Shown in pieces: positions 1 to 9,198 of a stretch of 64,000 nt of DNA. The stretch covers positions 62,001 through 126,000 of the forward strand of contig CADADV010000005.1 in assembly GCA_902786815.1 (NCBI GenBank). The letters are read 5' to 3'. The position numbers and the translations under genes were made by a program. The number at the start of each line of letters is the position of its first letter. Position 1 is the first letter of the stretch. This DNA is from an uncultured Eubacteriales bacterium. Lineage in GTDB: Bacteria > Bacillota > Clostridia > Peptostreptococcales > Anaerovoracaceae. The notes below the pieces were generated by a model, which was not told the origin of the DNA, made no database searches, and was given only the letters and a program-made list of their open reading frames with translations.

Positions 1-2577
1 ATAATAGAAGATAAGAATGCCGCCGGGCAGGGAGCACCGCAGGGAGCAAACGGAAACGCAGATCCGAACGATACCGTCAAACGGGCGTATCAGGATGTGC
101 AGAGCCTGCGGGAGCAGATCGAGCGGCTCAAGGCCCAGGCGCAGAAAATCTATGAGACGCCGGCAGCGCCTGCCGATCAGGAAGCGAAACCAAACGCTGA
201 GTCGGACAGGCCTGCTTCTGATGCGCAGAAACCGGCGTCGAAGACTCCTGCAGTCGACCCGGAAGCCGCCCGCGCAGCCGAAGAAGCTGTCAGGAAAGCG
301 GCAGAGAGGGACAGGCAGGAGGGAGACGAGAGTTTCGACCGGAGACGGCTGGAACGCAAGGCCATTATCCAGGATGCCCTCAAGAAAGAGCAGGAAGCCA
401 AGGAGCGGCTGGAGCAAAAGCGTGCTGAAGCGGAAGAAAAGAAAAAAGCGCTTCAGGAAGCAGAGCGAAAAGCCGCCAGAATGACAACGAACCTGCGCAA
501 GGCTGAGATCCAGACGGAGCTGAACAGGACTCTTCACGCCCAGGAAGAAAAGCGCGCCCAGATGAAAAAGAAACGTGAGCAGGAGAAGCAGGAGCGGCTC
601 AGGCTCGCGATGGAACGAGAGAAGGCGGAACTCCAGAAAAGAGAAGAAGCCCGTCTCGAAAGAGAGCGGATCAGACTGGAGAAGGAGCATGAACGGGAAC
701 TCCGTGCCCAGGAGGCTGCCCGCAGAAAAGAAGAAGCCCTCCGGCTCAGAGAAGAGGAACTGAAGGCGAAGCGGGAAATCGAACGACTGCAGGCACAGGA
801 ACGTGAGAACCTCCGGAAACAGAAGGAAGAGCGGCAGGAAGCTCTTCGCAAACAGAGGGAAGAACGTCAGGAGATTCTTCAGAAGCAAAAGGAAGAACGT
901 CAGGAGATCCGCCGCCAGCGGCGTTTTGCACGCAAATCCGCCGAGCTGGGCGGAGGTATCGTCAACGTTCACGGAACGACGATCAAGACGGAGATCAAGC
1001 CGGTGCCGGCGTTTTCGCTGAAGGAGTTCTTAGGTCTTTCGAAGCAGAAGGAAATCAACGCGGCGCAGACAGAGGAAGAGCGGCAGTTCCTGCTGGAAGA
1101 AAACGCGCGCATCCAGGCGGAAGCGAGAGCGACAGCAGCACAGCTGCGTGAGATCCGCCAGCGCCGGAGAGAAAACACAGCGATCTATAAAAAGGCAAAG
1201 AGCGTGTTTGAATTCTGCGAAAGGAAGAAGGCACTGCTGCTGATGGCTTTTTCATTGCTTCTTGTAATAGCAGTAGGCACCGCGGGCCTGTTCAATTATT
1301 TTACGGCCTATGAATACTCCTACGGCGACAAGAAACTGGGATATGTCAAAAACAAAGACGACGTGCTGCAGATCACGGAGATGGTGCGCGGCGCTCTGAC
1401 CGAAGACAAGGATATGACAGTCGTGCTCGATCCGCGGGACGATATCAGTTTCAAACGGGTATTCACTATGAACAAGGATATCGTGATCGACTCACAGGAC
1501 GGCGTGCTCCAGCGTCTGTCCTACCTGGGCGACATCAACGTCAAGGCTTACGGAATGTACGTGGACGGCCGGAAGGTCGGCGCAGTCAAAGGCAAGAAGG
1601 TCGCGGCAAGCGTTCTGGAAGACATCGAGGACCGGTACGCGAATCACGATGAGGGAACGGTGGTCAATGAGGCCGTAGTCGTTGAAAACGTGGAATTCCG
1701 CAGGAGCAACACACCGCTGAGCGATATCCTGACGAAGGACGCCCTGGTAGAAAAGCTCTGCACAGATACAGAAAAGGAAATCGTCCACACGGTGGTGCGG
1801 GGCGATACTCTGGACAGCATCTCAGAGAACTACGGAGTATCCAAGAAGCAGATCATTGCGGAAAACGACATTCCTGCTGACGGGCAGCTCAAGGTGGGAA
1901 GTACGATCATCCTGAAGCAGGTTGGCCCGCTGCTGACCGTCAGGATCACGGAGACCCGTACCCATACGGAGAAAACCCCATATAAGACGATCAAAGAGGC
2001 CGATGAGGAGATGTACGAAGGAGATACGGAAGTCTCCCGCGAAGGCAAGAAAGGCAAAAGCCAGATCGTAGATAAGACAATCTCTGTCAACGGAGAGGTC
2101 ATAGAAACACATAACCTGAAAAACGAAGTAGAGAAGAAACCGGTCAACAAGATCATCCTGGTTGGAACCAAAGAGCGGCCGCCGACAACAGGAACCGGCA
2201 CATTCATCTGGCCGGCATATGACGGGACATATACGGTCACGTCTGAATTCAAGTGGCGCTGGGGCAGACAGCATCAGGGAATCGACATGGGCTGCCGGAC
2301 CGGCAATGACGTGCTGGCGGCAGACGGTGGAACCGTCATCCACGCAGGACCGATGGGCGGTTACGGCAACCTGGTCATCATCGACCACGAAAACGGCATC
2401 GAAACGTACTATGCGCACAACAGCGCGCTCCTGGTGAGCCGCGGCGACAGGGTGTTCCAGGGACAGCACATCGCGGAAGCGGGAAACACTGGAAACAGTT
2501 TCGGAAGCCACATCCATTTCGGGGTCAAGGATAACGGCACATTCCAGAATCCGAGGAATTACCTGCCGGCGAGATAG
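1..2577 (+). CDS. M23 murein endopeptidase with LysM and G5 domains (5' partial)
   Basis: The frame is open from base 1, so the true start lies upstream. The first ~400 codons are a charged Glu/Arg/Lys/Gln coiled coil. A single membrane segment follows at about nt 1225-1300, so the coiled coil should be cytoplasmic and the rest outside. The outer part has a LysM repeat (nt ~1786-1910, HTVVRGDTLDSISENYGVS), a G5-like domain (nt ~1920-2175) and a C-terminal LytM/M23 peptidase (nt ~2200-2560). The Zn-binding HQGID and HIHF motifs are present, so the peptidase should be active and cut peptidoglycan cross-links. The neighbour is a DivIC-like division gene. The long cytoplasmic coiled coil is unusual for M23 enzymes. 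Confidence 0.9.
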   Translation: MIEDKNAAGQGAPQGANGNADPNDTVKRAYQDVQSLREQIERLKAQAQKIYETPAAPADQEAKPNAESDRPASDAQKPASKTPAVDPEAARAAEEAVRKAAERDRQEGDESFDRRRLERKAIIQDALKKEQEAKERLEQKRAEAEEKKKALQEAERKAARMTTNLRKAEIQTELNRTLHAQEEKRAQMKKKREQEKQERLRLAMEREKAELQKREEARLERERIRLEKEHERELRAQEAARRKEEALRLREEELKAKREIERLQAQERENLRKQKEERQEALRKQREERQEILQKQKEERQEIRRQRRFARKSAELGGGIVNVHGTTIKTEIKPVPAFSLKEFLGLSKQKEINAAQTEEERQFLLEENARIQAEARATAAQLREIRQRRRENTAIYKKAKSVFEFCERKKALLLMAFSLLLVIAVGTAGLFNYFTAYEYSYGDKKLGYVKNKDDVLQITEMVRGALTEDKDMTVVLDPRDDISFKRVFTMNKDIVIDSQDGVLQRLSYLGDINVKAYGMYVDGRKVGAVKGKKVAASVLEDIEDRYANHDEGTVVNEAVVVENVEFRRSNTPLSDILTKDALVEKLCTDTEKEIVHTVVRGDTLDSISENYGVSKKQIIAENDIPADGQLKVGSTIILKQVGPLLTVRITETRTHTEKTPYKTIKEADEEMYEGDTEVSREGKKGKSQIVDKTISVNGEVIETHNLKNEVEKKPVNKIILVGTKERPPTTGTGTFIWPAYDGTYTVTSEFKWRWGRQHQGIDMGCRTGNDVLAADGGTVIHAGPMGGYGNLVIIDHENGIETYYAHNSALLVSRGDRVFQGQHIAEAGNTGNSFGSHIHFGVKDNGTFQNPRNYLPAR

Positions 2578-2590
2578 AGGGGAATCATAA

Positions 2591-3073
2591 ATGGCGAGAA
2601 AGAGAAGAAGCAAACAGTTCAAAAGAAGCAGCCGCGTCATCGATATGGATCAGGCCAGGCAGCAGCGGCTCGAGAAGAGACAGAGAGAGCAGATCGAAGT
2701 TCCGCAGGAACAGACTACCAGCGATGAGCGCAAGATGAGAAGAGTGCGCGCCCTCAGAAAGAAGCAGGGCAGGAAGAGGCTGGTCGTCCTCGCAGCAACT
2801 GCTATCCTGATCGTCTTCCTGGGCGTGTCTGTATTTGACATCATCAAGCTCAAAGCAGAGGAGCATGAAGTGTTGAAGCAGCAGGAACAGCTCAAGGCGC
2901 AGCAGGAGCAGCTCAAGGAAGACCTGAAAGAAGCAGACGACGCACAGAACATAGAGGATCAGGCGCGGGAGAAACTCAAGCTGACCAAGCCGGGTGAGAC
3001 TGTATACATTCCGGACTCGGAAGAGCCTGACGCGGAAGGAACTGAGAAGACCGATACGGAGGATGAAGAGTAA
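2591..3073 (+). CDS. FtsL/DivIC-type septum formation initiator protein
   Basis: This 160-residue protein has a basic cytoplasmic head (residues 1-63), one membrane helix (about 64-82) and a short extracytoplasmic Glu/Gln/Lys coiled coil (about 88-120), ending in an acidic tail. This is the architecture of DivIC/FtsL proteins, which bridge FtsQ/DivIB to the FtsW-FtsI synthase at the septum. The motif AREKLKLTKPGET is typical of DivIC. It starts 13 nt after the M23 gene, and its stop codon overlaps the rsmA start (TAATG). DivIC and FtsL are hard to separate by sequence alone. Confidence 0.8.
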   Translation: MARKRRSKQFKRSSRVIDMDQARQQRLEKRQREQIEVPQEQTTSDERKMRRVRALRKKQGRKRLVVLAATAILIVFLGVSVFDIIKLKAEEHEVLKQQEQLKAQQEQLKEDLKEADDAQNIEDQAREKLKLTKPGETVYIPDSEEPDAEGTEKTDTEDEE

Positions 3074-3942
3074 TGGATCTTTCGTCACCTGCAGTCGTAA
3101 ACAGGATCCGCGACAGATATGACCTGAAACCTTCAAAGAGTCTCGGACAGAACTTCATCACAGATGGGAACATCGTCAGCAAGATCGTGGACGGCGCGGG
3201 AATCACCGAAGAGGACCTGGTCATAGAGATCGGTCCCGGCATCGGCGTCCTGACCTCGGTCCTGGCGGAGCGTGCCGCCTTTGTGGCGGCAGTCGAACTC
3301 GACAAGCGCCTCATCCCTGTGCTCGAAGAGACCCTGATGGAATACAGCAATGTGCGCGTGATCAACGCGGACATACTGAAGACAGATCTGCACCGGCTGG
3401 TGCGCACGTGCCGGGAGGAAGGACTGTTTACAGGAAAGGTCCGTGTGATCGGAAACCTTCCATATTATATAACGACACCGATCATCATGAAGCTCCTGGA
3501 GGAGCAGGTGCCTGCGGACAGCATCACTGTGATGATGCAGAAGGAGGTCGCCGACCGCATCCGGTCAGCGCCGGGAAGCAGGACCTACGGAGCGATTTCC
3601 GTCGCAGTGCAGTATTACTGCCGCGTGGAGAAAGTGACGGACGTTCCGAAAGAGGCCTTCATACCAAGACCGAAGGTCGCCTCGACCGTCCTGAATCTGG
3701 AGCCTTTGGAAGAGAAGATAGAAGTTGCTGACGAGAAGATGTTCCTTCGCTGTGTCAAAGCGGGGTTCGCACAGAGGAGAAAAACCCTCCTGAACTCCCT
3801 TTCGGCAGGGGGCGGAATGGACAAAGACCGCGTTAGAAAAATACTCGAAGCCGCGGGTATCGATCCGGGCAGAAGAGCAGAGACACTTACAGTAGAAGAG
3901 TTCGGCAGAATAGCAAACGGTATTTCCAATGAGCAAGATTAA
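3073..3942 (+). CDS. rsmA: 16S rRNA (adenine1518/1519-N6)-dimethyltransferase
   Basis: RsmA/KsgA dimethylates two adjacent adenines in the 3' terminal hairpin of 16S rRNA during 30S maturation. The 289-residue length is normal. The N-terminal SKSLGQNF motif, the SAM-binding EIGPGIGVLT loop (about residue 53) and the catalytic NLPYYI motif (about residue 127) are all present. The start overlaps the preceding stop by one base, and the end overlaps the next gene by 14 bp, so the cluster is translationally coupled. Loss of this enzyme classically gives kasugamycin resistance. Confidence 0.96.
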   Translation: MDLSSPAVVNRIRDRYDLKPSKSLGQNFITDGNIVSKIVDGAGITEEDLVIEIGPGIGVLTSVLAERAAFVAAVELDKRLIPVLEETLMEYSNVRVINADILKTDLHRLVRTCREEGLFTGKVRVIGNLPYYITTPIIMKLLEEQVPADSITVMMQKEVADRIRSAPGSRTYGAISVAVQYYCRVEKVTDVPKEAFIPRPKVASTVLNLEPLEEKIEVADEKMFLRCVKAGFAQRRKTLLNSLSAGGGMDKDRVRKILEAAGIDPGRRAETLTVEEFGRIANGISNEQD

Positions 3943-5914
3943 AGAATTCCTAAAAAAGATAAAGAGAAACCACGTACTAGTACTGTTTATCATGGCAGTT
4001 GTCATCGACTATATCATCGAAGCGCTGGGACGACTGTCACCGCTGCTGGCGCTGCAGTTTTTCGCGGAGCACCCGGTCATCACCTTCTGCAACGTGATGC
4101 TGATCATGGCGGTGCTGTCGCTGTCACTTCTGTTCCGCAGGAGAGTCTTTGCAGCCAGCATGCTGTCGCTTCTGTGGCTTGCCATCGGAATCATCAACGG
4201 CATCATCCTGACGAACCGCATGACGCCGTTCAACGTCAAGGACCTGTCGACGCTGAGCGAAGCGCAGTCGATCATCACGAACTACTTTTCCGTCAAGAGC
4301 CTGATCTTCATCGGCATTGGCGCAGCGCTGTTCGTGTTGCTGGTCATCATCCTGTTCCGCAAGACGCCGAGGTACGAAGGCAAGCTGGACTACAGGAAGG
4401 CGGTCGCAGCCGTGCTCATCATCATCCTTGTTGCTTTTGGTTCTATCACCGGCGGCATGAGGATGGGCGTTCTGGATACATTTTTCCCAAGCTTGCCGTA
4501 TGCGTACAGAGACAACGGCGTTCCTTATTCCTTCATGATCACTTGGGTGAAGACCGGCATCGATAAGCCGAAGGGATACTCGGAAGAGATGATGAAGGGG
4601 ATCTTCACGGGCGGCGAACTCGGGAAGGACGGCATCTACACGCCGGGCAAGGACGATAAGGAAAAGCCTGCGAAAAAGCCGAACATCCTGTTCCTGCAGC
4701 TGGAATCCTTCATAGACCCGACCATCGCCAAGAATGTGGAATACTCGAAGGATCCGATCCCGTATTACAGGAAGCTGCTGAAGGAATGTTCCTCCGGCTA
4801 TCTGACCGTGCCGGCTGTCGGCGCGGGCACGGCAAATGTCGAGTTTGAAGCGATGACCGGAATCAGCGCCAGATTTTTCGGACCGGGCGAATACCCGTAC
4901 AAGAGCATCCTGACGAAGACCACCTGCGAGAGCGCGCCTTACGATCTGCGGCAGGTCGGATACTCCTCCCACGCGATCCACAATCACAGAGGCGCCTTCT
5001 ACAACAGGAACACTGTTTTCAGCAATATGGGATTCGATACTTTCACCTGTCTGGAGTACATGAACAATGTCGTCAAAACACCGAAGAACTGGGCCAAGGA
5101 TACGATCCTGACAGAAAACATCATCGACGCGCTGAACAGCACCGAGGGACCGGACTACATCTATACCATCTCAGTGCAGGGCCATGGCAAGTATCCGAAG
5201 GAGCAGGTCATCGAGGATCCTGTGATCGAGGTAACGAAGGCCCCGGATGAAGAGACTAAGTGGAGCTATGAATATTACGCCAACCAGGTCTATGAGATGG
5301 ACCTCTTCGTGAAGGAACTGACCGACGCCCTGGAGGACTTTGATGAGGACATCGTCGTCGTGATGTACGGCGATCACCTGCCGGCGCTGGACATGAAGGC
5401 AGAAAATCTGACCACCGGGGATCTGTACAAGACCCAGTACGTGGTCTGGAGCAACTTCGGACTTAAGAAGAAGGACGAGGATGTGCACGCATATGAGATC
5501 ACCGCTCACCTGCTGAAGCGGTTCGGCATTTCGGCAGGCCTTCTGACCAAGTACCATCAGAATTACGAGGATGATCCGCATTATCTGGACGGACTCGAAG
5601 CACTGTCCTACGACATGCTCTACGGCAAAAGCTACATATACGGCGGTTCGAAGCCCTTCGTGCCGACGGAGCTGAAGATGGGCATCCGGGACATCAAGAT
5701 CGAAAACATCGTCAAGATCGGCGACAAATATTACATCAAAGGACAGAACTTCACAGAGTACAGCAAGATCTCCCTGGACGGAGAAGTGCTGAAGACAGTC
5801 TACCTGGGACCGACGATCCTGGCGCTCAACGAGGAAGTGGATCCGGCGCGGGCGTCCGAGATGAAGGTCAGCCAGGTAGAGAAGAACAAGGAGATCCTCA
5901 GCACGACGGAGTAA
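3929..5914 (+). CDS. LtaS-family membrane sulfatase / phosphoglycerol transferase
   Basis: This 661-residue protein has about five N-terminal membrane helices (nt ~3960-4470) and then an extracellular alkaline-phosphatase-fold domain. The metal-binding LQLESF (about residue 254), the nucleophile region GTANVEFEAMTG (Thr) and YGDHLPAL are visible. The family transfers glycerol phosphate from phosphatidylglycerol onto lipoteichoic acid or a related polymer. About 90 extra C-terminal residues follow the catalytic domain (TIG/IPT-like in appearance, unconfirmed). The gene overlaps rsmA by 14 bp. Whether it is the chain polymerase or a primase-type LtaP cannot be told from sequence. Confidence 0.88.
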   Translation: MSKIKEFLKKIKRNHVLVLFIMAVVIDYIIEALGRLSPLLALQFFAEHPVITFCNVMLIMAVLSLSLLFRRRVFAASMLSLLWLAIGIINGIILTNRMTPFNVKDLSTLSEAQSIITNYFSVKSLIFIGIGAALFVLLVIILFRKTPRYEGKLDYRKAVAAVLIIILVAFGSITGGMRMGVLDTFFPSLPYAYRDNGVPYSFMITWVKTGIDKPKGYSEEMMKGIFTGGELGKDGIYTPGKDDKEKPAKKPNILFLQLESFIDPTIAKNVEYSKDPIPYYRKLLKECSSGYLTVPAVGAGTANVEFEAMTGISARFFGPGEYPYKSILTKTTCESAPYDLRQVGYSSHAIHNHRGAFYNRNTVFSNMGFDTFTCLEYMNNVVKTPKNWAKDTILTENIIDALNSTEGPDYIYTISVQGHGKYPKEQVIEDPVIEVTKAPDEETKWSYEYYANQVYEMDLFVKELTDALEDFDEDIVVVMYGDHLPALDMKAENLTTGDLYKTQYVVWSNFGLKKKDEDVHAYEITAHLLKRFGISAGLLTKYHQNYEDDPHYLDGLEALSYDMLYGKSYIYGGSKPFVPTELKMGIRDIKIENIVKIGDKYYIKGQNFTEYSKISLDGEVLKTVYLGPTILALNEEVDPARASEMKVSQVEKNKEILSTTE

Positions 5915-5923
5915 GGAGAACCC

Positions 5924-6484
5924 ATGGGCAAGGTTGAGAAAGTGCCGGAGCTGGAGACAGAACGGCTGATACTGAGAATGTGGACAAAGAAGGATGCAGC
6001 AGCGCTCTATGATTACGCAAAGGACCCGGACGTAGGCCCCAACGCAGGCTGGAAACCACACGCCAATGTGGGGGAATCCCGGCTGATCATCGATCAGCTG
6101 TTCCGGCGAAACATGACCTGGGCCATCGTTGAGAAAGCGACCGGAGTGGTCGTAGGAAGCATCGGCTTCGAACCGGACAAATACCGTCCCGGGATCGAGA
6201 GCAAAGAGATGGGCTATTCACTGGCCAAGTCCCGCTGGGGCAAAGGCTACATGACGGAGGCGGCCCGGCGTCTGGTCCGGTACGCGTTCGACGAACTCGG
6301 GCTTGTCATACTGATGATCCGGACAAGCGAGACGAACTTCCGGAGCCAGCGCGTCATTGAGAAATGCGGCTTTAAATATGAAGGGACTCTGCGCCGCGCC
6401 TACAAAACCTACGACGGCGGCAACCGCGAGGTGCGGTGTTACTCCATGCTGCGTGAGGAATACGAAAACCTTTATCTTGAATGA
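5924..6484 (+). CDS. GNAT N-acetyltransferase, RimJ/RimL type
   Basis: This 186-residue protein begins with the typical LETERLILRMWTKKDA motif and has the acetyl-CoA-binding region around SLAKSRWGKGYMTEAARRLV, then the C-terminal TSETNFRSQRVIEKCGFKYEG signature. That is the RimJ/RimL branch (Acetyltransf_3), whose members acetylate ribosomal protein N-termini, amino acids or other small amines. The substrate cannot be inferred. It follows the LtaS-like gene by 9 nt with GGAG upstream of the ATG, so it is probably co-transcribed. Confidence 0.85.
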   Translation: MGKVEKVPELETERLILRMWTKKDAAALYDYAKDPDVGPNAGWKPHANVGESRLIIDQLFRRNMTWAIVEKATGVVVGSIGFEPDKYRPGIESKEMGYSLAKSRWGKGYMTEAARRLVRYAFDELGLVILMIRTSETNFRSQRVIEKCGFKYEGTLRRAYKTYDGGNREVRCYSMLREEYENLYLE

Positions 6485-6515
6485 CCTGTAGAAGTGTGGT
6501 AACATTACAAAGCGT

Positions 6516-6977
6516 ATGGGAAAAAATATGGAAGAATATATGCTGGAAGCTCTGAAAGAAGCGAACGCGGCGGCCGCGGAGGGGGAAGTGCCCATCGGCG
6601 CCGTGATCGTGCGCGACGGCGAGATCATCGCCAGAGCGCATAACAGGACAGAGCAGGACAAGGATCCGACCGCCCATGCGGAGATCCTGGCGATACGGGA
6701 AGCAGCGGCCCGCCTCGGAGGGTGGCGTCTCCCCGGCTGCAGCATGTATGTGACCGTTGAGCCCTGCAGCATGTGTGCCGGAGCCATTGTCTGGTCGCGG
6801 ATCGAGCGGCTGTACATCGGCGCCATGGACCCGAAAGCAGGAGCCTGCGGATCGCTTTACAACATCCCTTGTGACAGCAGGCTCAACCATAACGTAGAAA
6901 TAGAAACAGGACTGATGGGCGAAGAATGCTCACGCCTGATGAAAGATTTTTTCAGGAAACTGAGAACGGAGGAATGA
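6516..6977 (+). CDS. tadA: tRNA-specific adenosine deaminase
   Basis: TadA converts A34 to inosine in the tRNA-Arg(ACG) wobble position. The 153-residue protein has the cytidine-deaminase zinc motifs HAE (with the catalytic Glu) and PCSMCAGA, plus the tRNA-binding D-x-x-x-GACGS segment found in TadA. The length is normal for the family. The stop codon overlaps the ribosome-site region of the next gene. Confidence 0.95.
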   Translation: MGKNMEEYMLEALKEANAAAAEGEVPIGAVIVRDGEIIARAHNRTEQDKDPTAHAEILAIREAAARLGGWRLPGCSMYVTVEPCSMCAGAIVWSRIERLYIGAMDPKAGACGSLYNIPCDSRLNHNVEIETGLMGEECSRLMKDFFRKLRTEE

Positions 6978-6982
6978 CAGTA

Positions 6983-7960
6983 ATGAAAAGAGCAAGCGCA
7001 TTGGTATGCGCATTGATAGTGGCAGTGTTTATGATGGCGCCGGCAGCTTTTGCAGCAGGCACGGATGATGCGGCAGCAGATAAGAGCGCCGCGGCAGCCA
7101 AGACAGATCTGGAGCTGGTGAACTCGTCCCCTGAGGACGGCGCCACCGGTGTAGCAGTCGACAACCTCAGTGTGAAGATGCGCTTCAACAAGGATGTCAC
7201 CCCTGCTTCAGACGATATCAGAAAGGCCAACGCCAAACAGTTCAAAATGGTCGACTCCGACGGCAAGAAAATCCCGCTCAAAGTCTACTACAGCGAGAAA
7301 GAAAAGGGCCTGATCCTCGTAGCCGCAGACGTTTATGACGGAAGCAGCAAAAACAGGATCAAGGGCGGTGCCGACTACACACTGACGGTCGGCAGAAACT
7401 TCCAGGCCACGGACGGCTCCACGACAGGACAGCAGATCGCCGTCAAGATGACGACCCTCAACCAGGGAAGATCCACGGCTATTTATATGCTGCTCATGGT
7501 CCTCATGATGGCCGGTATGGTATTCTTCACAGTCAGAAGCACCAAGAATGCCGAGAAGAAGAAGAAAGAAGAACGCGAACTCAAGGAAGGCGTCAATCCA
7601 TATAAGGAAGCAAAGAAATCCGGCAAATCCGTAGCCGAAGTCGTCGCTAAGGAGAACAAGAAGAAGGCCAAGAAGGAAGAAGCGATCCGCCGCCAGAAGG
7701 AAGCGGAGGCCGCTATCGAAGCCGAGATCATCGAGAAGATCCGCCGCGAATCCAACAAGCGCGTATCCGCGCCGCGCGCCATCTCCTCAGCCGGCAGCAC
7801 CCTCAAGCTCAAGGTCGTGAACGACGCCGGCCACAAGGTCGACCCGGCCAAGGCCAAGTCCGACTCCGAAGCCCACAAGTCCAACAAGGGCACCACGAAC
7901 CCGAAGGGACAGAGCGGCAAAGCCAGGAACAAGAAAGGCAAAGGCAAGAAGAAGAAATAA
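6983..7960 (+). CDS. Membrane-anchored secreted Ig-like protein with Lys-rich cytoplasmic tail
   Basis: I do not recognise a named family for the full protein. The start at 6983 is chosen because GGAGG lies at 6968-6972 and the ATG opens a clear signal peptide (MKRASALVCALIVAVFMMAP, then AAFAAG). Residues about 45-150 resemble an SbsA-type Ig-like domain (LVNSSPEDGATGVAVDNLSV). A membrane helix follows (about nt 7478-7535), and then about 140 residues rich in Lys, Glu and Ala. The predicted topology is a short extracellular Ig domain with a long basic cytoplasmic tail. The tail could bind nucleic acid or acidic partners, but that is speculation. Confidence 0.7.
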   Translation: MKRASALVCALIVAVFMMAPAAFAAGTDDAAADKSAAAAKTDLELVNSSPEDGATGVAVDNLSVKMRFNKDVTPASDDIRKANAKQFKMVDSDGKKIPLKVYYSEKEKGLILVAADVYDGSSKNRIKGGADYTLTVGRNFQATDGSTTGQQIAVKMTTLNQGRSTAIYMLLMVLMMAGMVFFTVRSTKNAEKKKKEERELKEGVNPYKEAKKSGKSVAEVVAKENKKKAKKEEAIRRQKEAEAAIEAEIIEKIRRESNKRVSAPRAISSAGSTLKLKVVNDAGHKVDPAKAKSDSEAHKSNKGTTNPKGQSGKARNKKGKGKKKK

Positions 7961-7963
7961 CTT

Positions 7964-8203
7964 TTGATAATCAAGGCCGCGCCGGCTGTGCGGATGGCAT
8001 CACGGCTTGGTCCTCGTCACCGGCAGCCATAAGCCGCTCACTCAAGAAGAATAGAACCTCAGACAAACTCGAGCTAACGCTCTCAAACATGTCTGAGGTT
8101 TTTCTATTCTTTCCTTTCGCTTCGCGGATGGCTGCAACGGAGACTCCGGAAACCGCCGCTATGCCACCCGCACAGCCGGCGTTGCTTGTGATATAATCAA
8201 AAT
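7964..8203. repeat. Large imperfect palindrome (about 240 bp) between two genes
   Basis: Bases 7981-8000 and 8161-8180 are inverted copies (19 of 20 match, GCCGGCTGTGCGGATGGCAT). The inner arms also match, ending in CCTCAGACA/TGTCTGAGG at 8057-8065 and 8090-8098, with weaker similarity in between (GCAGCCAT, AGAATAG). The outermost TTTTGAT also recurs inverted. The arms are therefore about 80-120 nt of imperfect inverted repeat. It could be a MITE-like element or a long RNA hairpin. No coding region is convincing here. Confidence 0.65.
8055..8107. terminator. Rho-independent terminator at the palindrome centre
   Basis: The stem AACCTCAGACA/TGTCTGAGGTT has a 24-nt loop and is followed by TTTCTATTCTTTCC. 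The A-rich 5' side means it could also work on the opposite strand. It ends the upstream transcription unit before ispE. Confidence 0.7.
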
Positions 8204-8208
8204 GGAGG
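8192..8208 (+). promoter_or_regulatory. -10 element and ribosome site of ispE
   Basis: TATAAT lies at 8192-8197 and GGAGG at 8204-8208, ahead of the ATG at 8218. I see no good -35 sequence. The -10 lies just outside the right arm of the palindrome, and a start site this close to the ribosome site would give a very short leader. Confidence 0.45.
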
Positions 8209-8217
8209 AACAAGCGA

Positions 8218-9183
8218 ATGATGAACGATAATTCAGTAAGCATCGGGTTAAAATCATATGCGAAGATCAACCTGTCACTGGACGTCAAGGGGGTGACGGA
8301 CGACGGCATGCACCTGGTGGAGATGGTCATGCAGCAGATCCTGCTGTGCGATGAAGTCGCCATGCGGTGGACGCCGGCGGAAGCCGCAGGCACGGCGGAC
8401 CACGACGCTCTGCAGATCAACCTGAAGACCAACCGGAGCTATCTGCCGACCGACGAACGGAACCTGGCCTACCAGGCGGCGCTGGTGATGCGGGACATCG
8501 CCGAGAACGCGCCTGCCGGAACCCTCGACATCAACATCAAGAAGCGGATCCCGGTGGCGGCGGGGCTTGCCGGCGGCAGCGGAAACGGCGCGGCAGTGCT
8601 GCACGGCCTCAACGTGCTGTGGGACCTGGGACTGAGCCTGCAGCAACTGTGCGATGCGGGCGCGAAGCTCGGCTCGGACGTGCCGTTCTGCGTCATGGGA
8701 CAGGCAGCCGAAAACGAAGCACTGAAAGATCGCTTCGCGGGCGACCCGCTGGCCTGTCACTGCGCGCTGGCCACAGGAACGGGGACGGATCTCGTACCTC
8801 TCAAAGGCCTGAAAAGCCACATTGTTCTCTCCAAACCGCCCATCAGCGTTTCCACCGCAAAGGCGTATCAGGGCATCGATAACATAGAGATCAAAACAAG
8901 GCCAAATACGGCGGAACTGATCGAGGGTTTAAAAACAAGGGACCTCTCCCGTATCGAAAAAAACATGGTCAATGTACTTGAAAACTATACGTTGATGGAG
9001 TATCCTACAGTTGTGTATACAAAGAACAAGATGCAGGAGCTCTGTGGGGAACGGGCGGTTCTGATGAGCGGAAGCGGCCCTTCGGTCTACGGGCTCACCG
9101 ACAGCATCAGGCAGTCCAGGAGCATATGCGACGAAATGCTGAAACTCAATCGGGAGAGCTTTTGGACGAGGACAACGTATTGA
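8218..9183 (+). CDS. ispE: 4-diphosphocytidyl-2-C-methyl-D-erythritol kinase
   Basis: IspE phosphorylates CDP-methylerythritol in the MEP route to isoprenoids. The N-terminal SYAKINLSLDV motif and the GHMP ATP-binding loop (PVAAGLAGGSGNGAA) identify it, and KLGSDVPFCVMG and MSGSGPSVYGL are the later GHMP motifs. The length (321) is slightly above the family norm. The ATP loop reads GGSGNGAA where GGSSDAA is common, and the early motif is DDGMHLVEM rather than DGYHELE, so the protein is a divergent member. It is followed 15 nt later by a GntR regulator gene. Confidence 0.9.
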   Translation: MMNDNSVSIGLKSYAKINLSLDVKGVTDDGMHLVEMVMQQILLCDEVAMRWTPAEAAGTADHDALQINLKTNRSYLPTDERNLAYQAALVMRDIAENAPAGTLDINIKKRIPVAAGLAGGSGNGAAVLHGLNVLWDLGLSLQQLCDAGAKLGSDVPFCVMGQAAENEALKDRFAGDPLACHCALATGTGTDLVPLKGLKSHIVLSKPPISVSTAKAYQGIDNIEIKTRPNTAELIEGLKTRDLSRIEKNMVNVLENYTLMEYPTVVYTKNKMQELCGERAVLMSGSGPSVYGLTDSIRQSRSICDEMLKLNRESFWTRTTY

Positions 9184-9198
9184 GACTGAGGAAAAACT

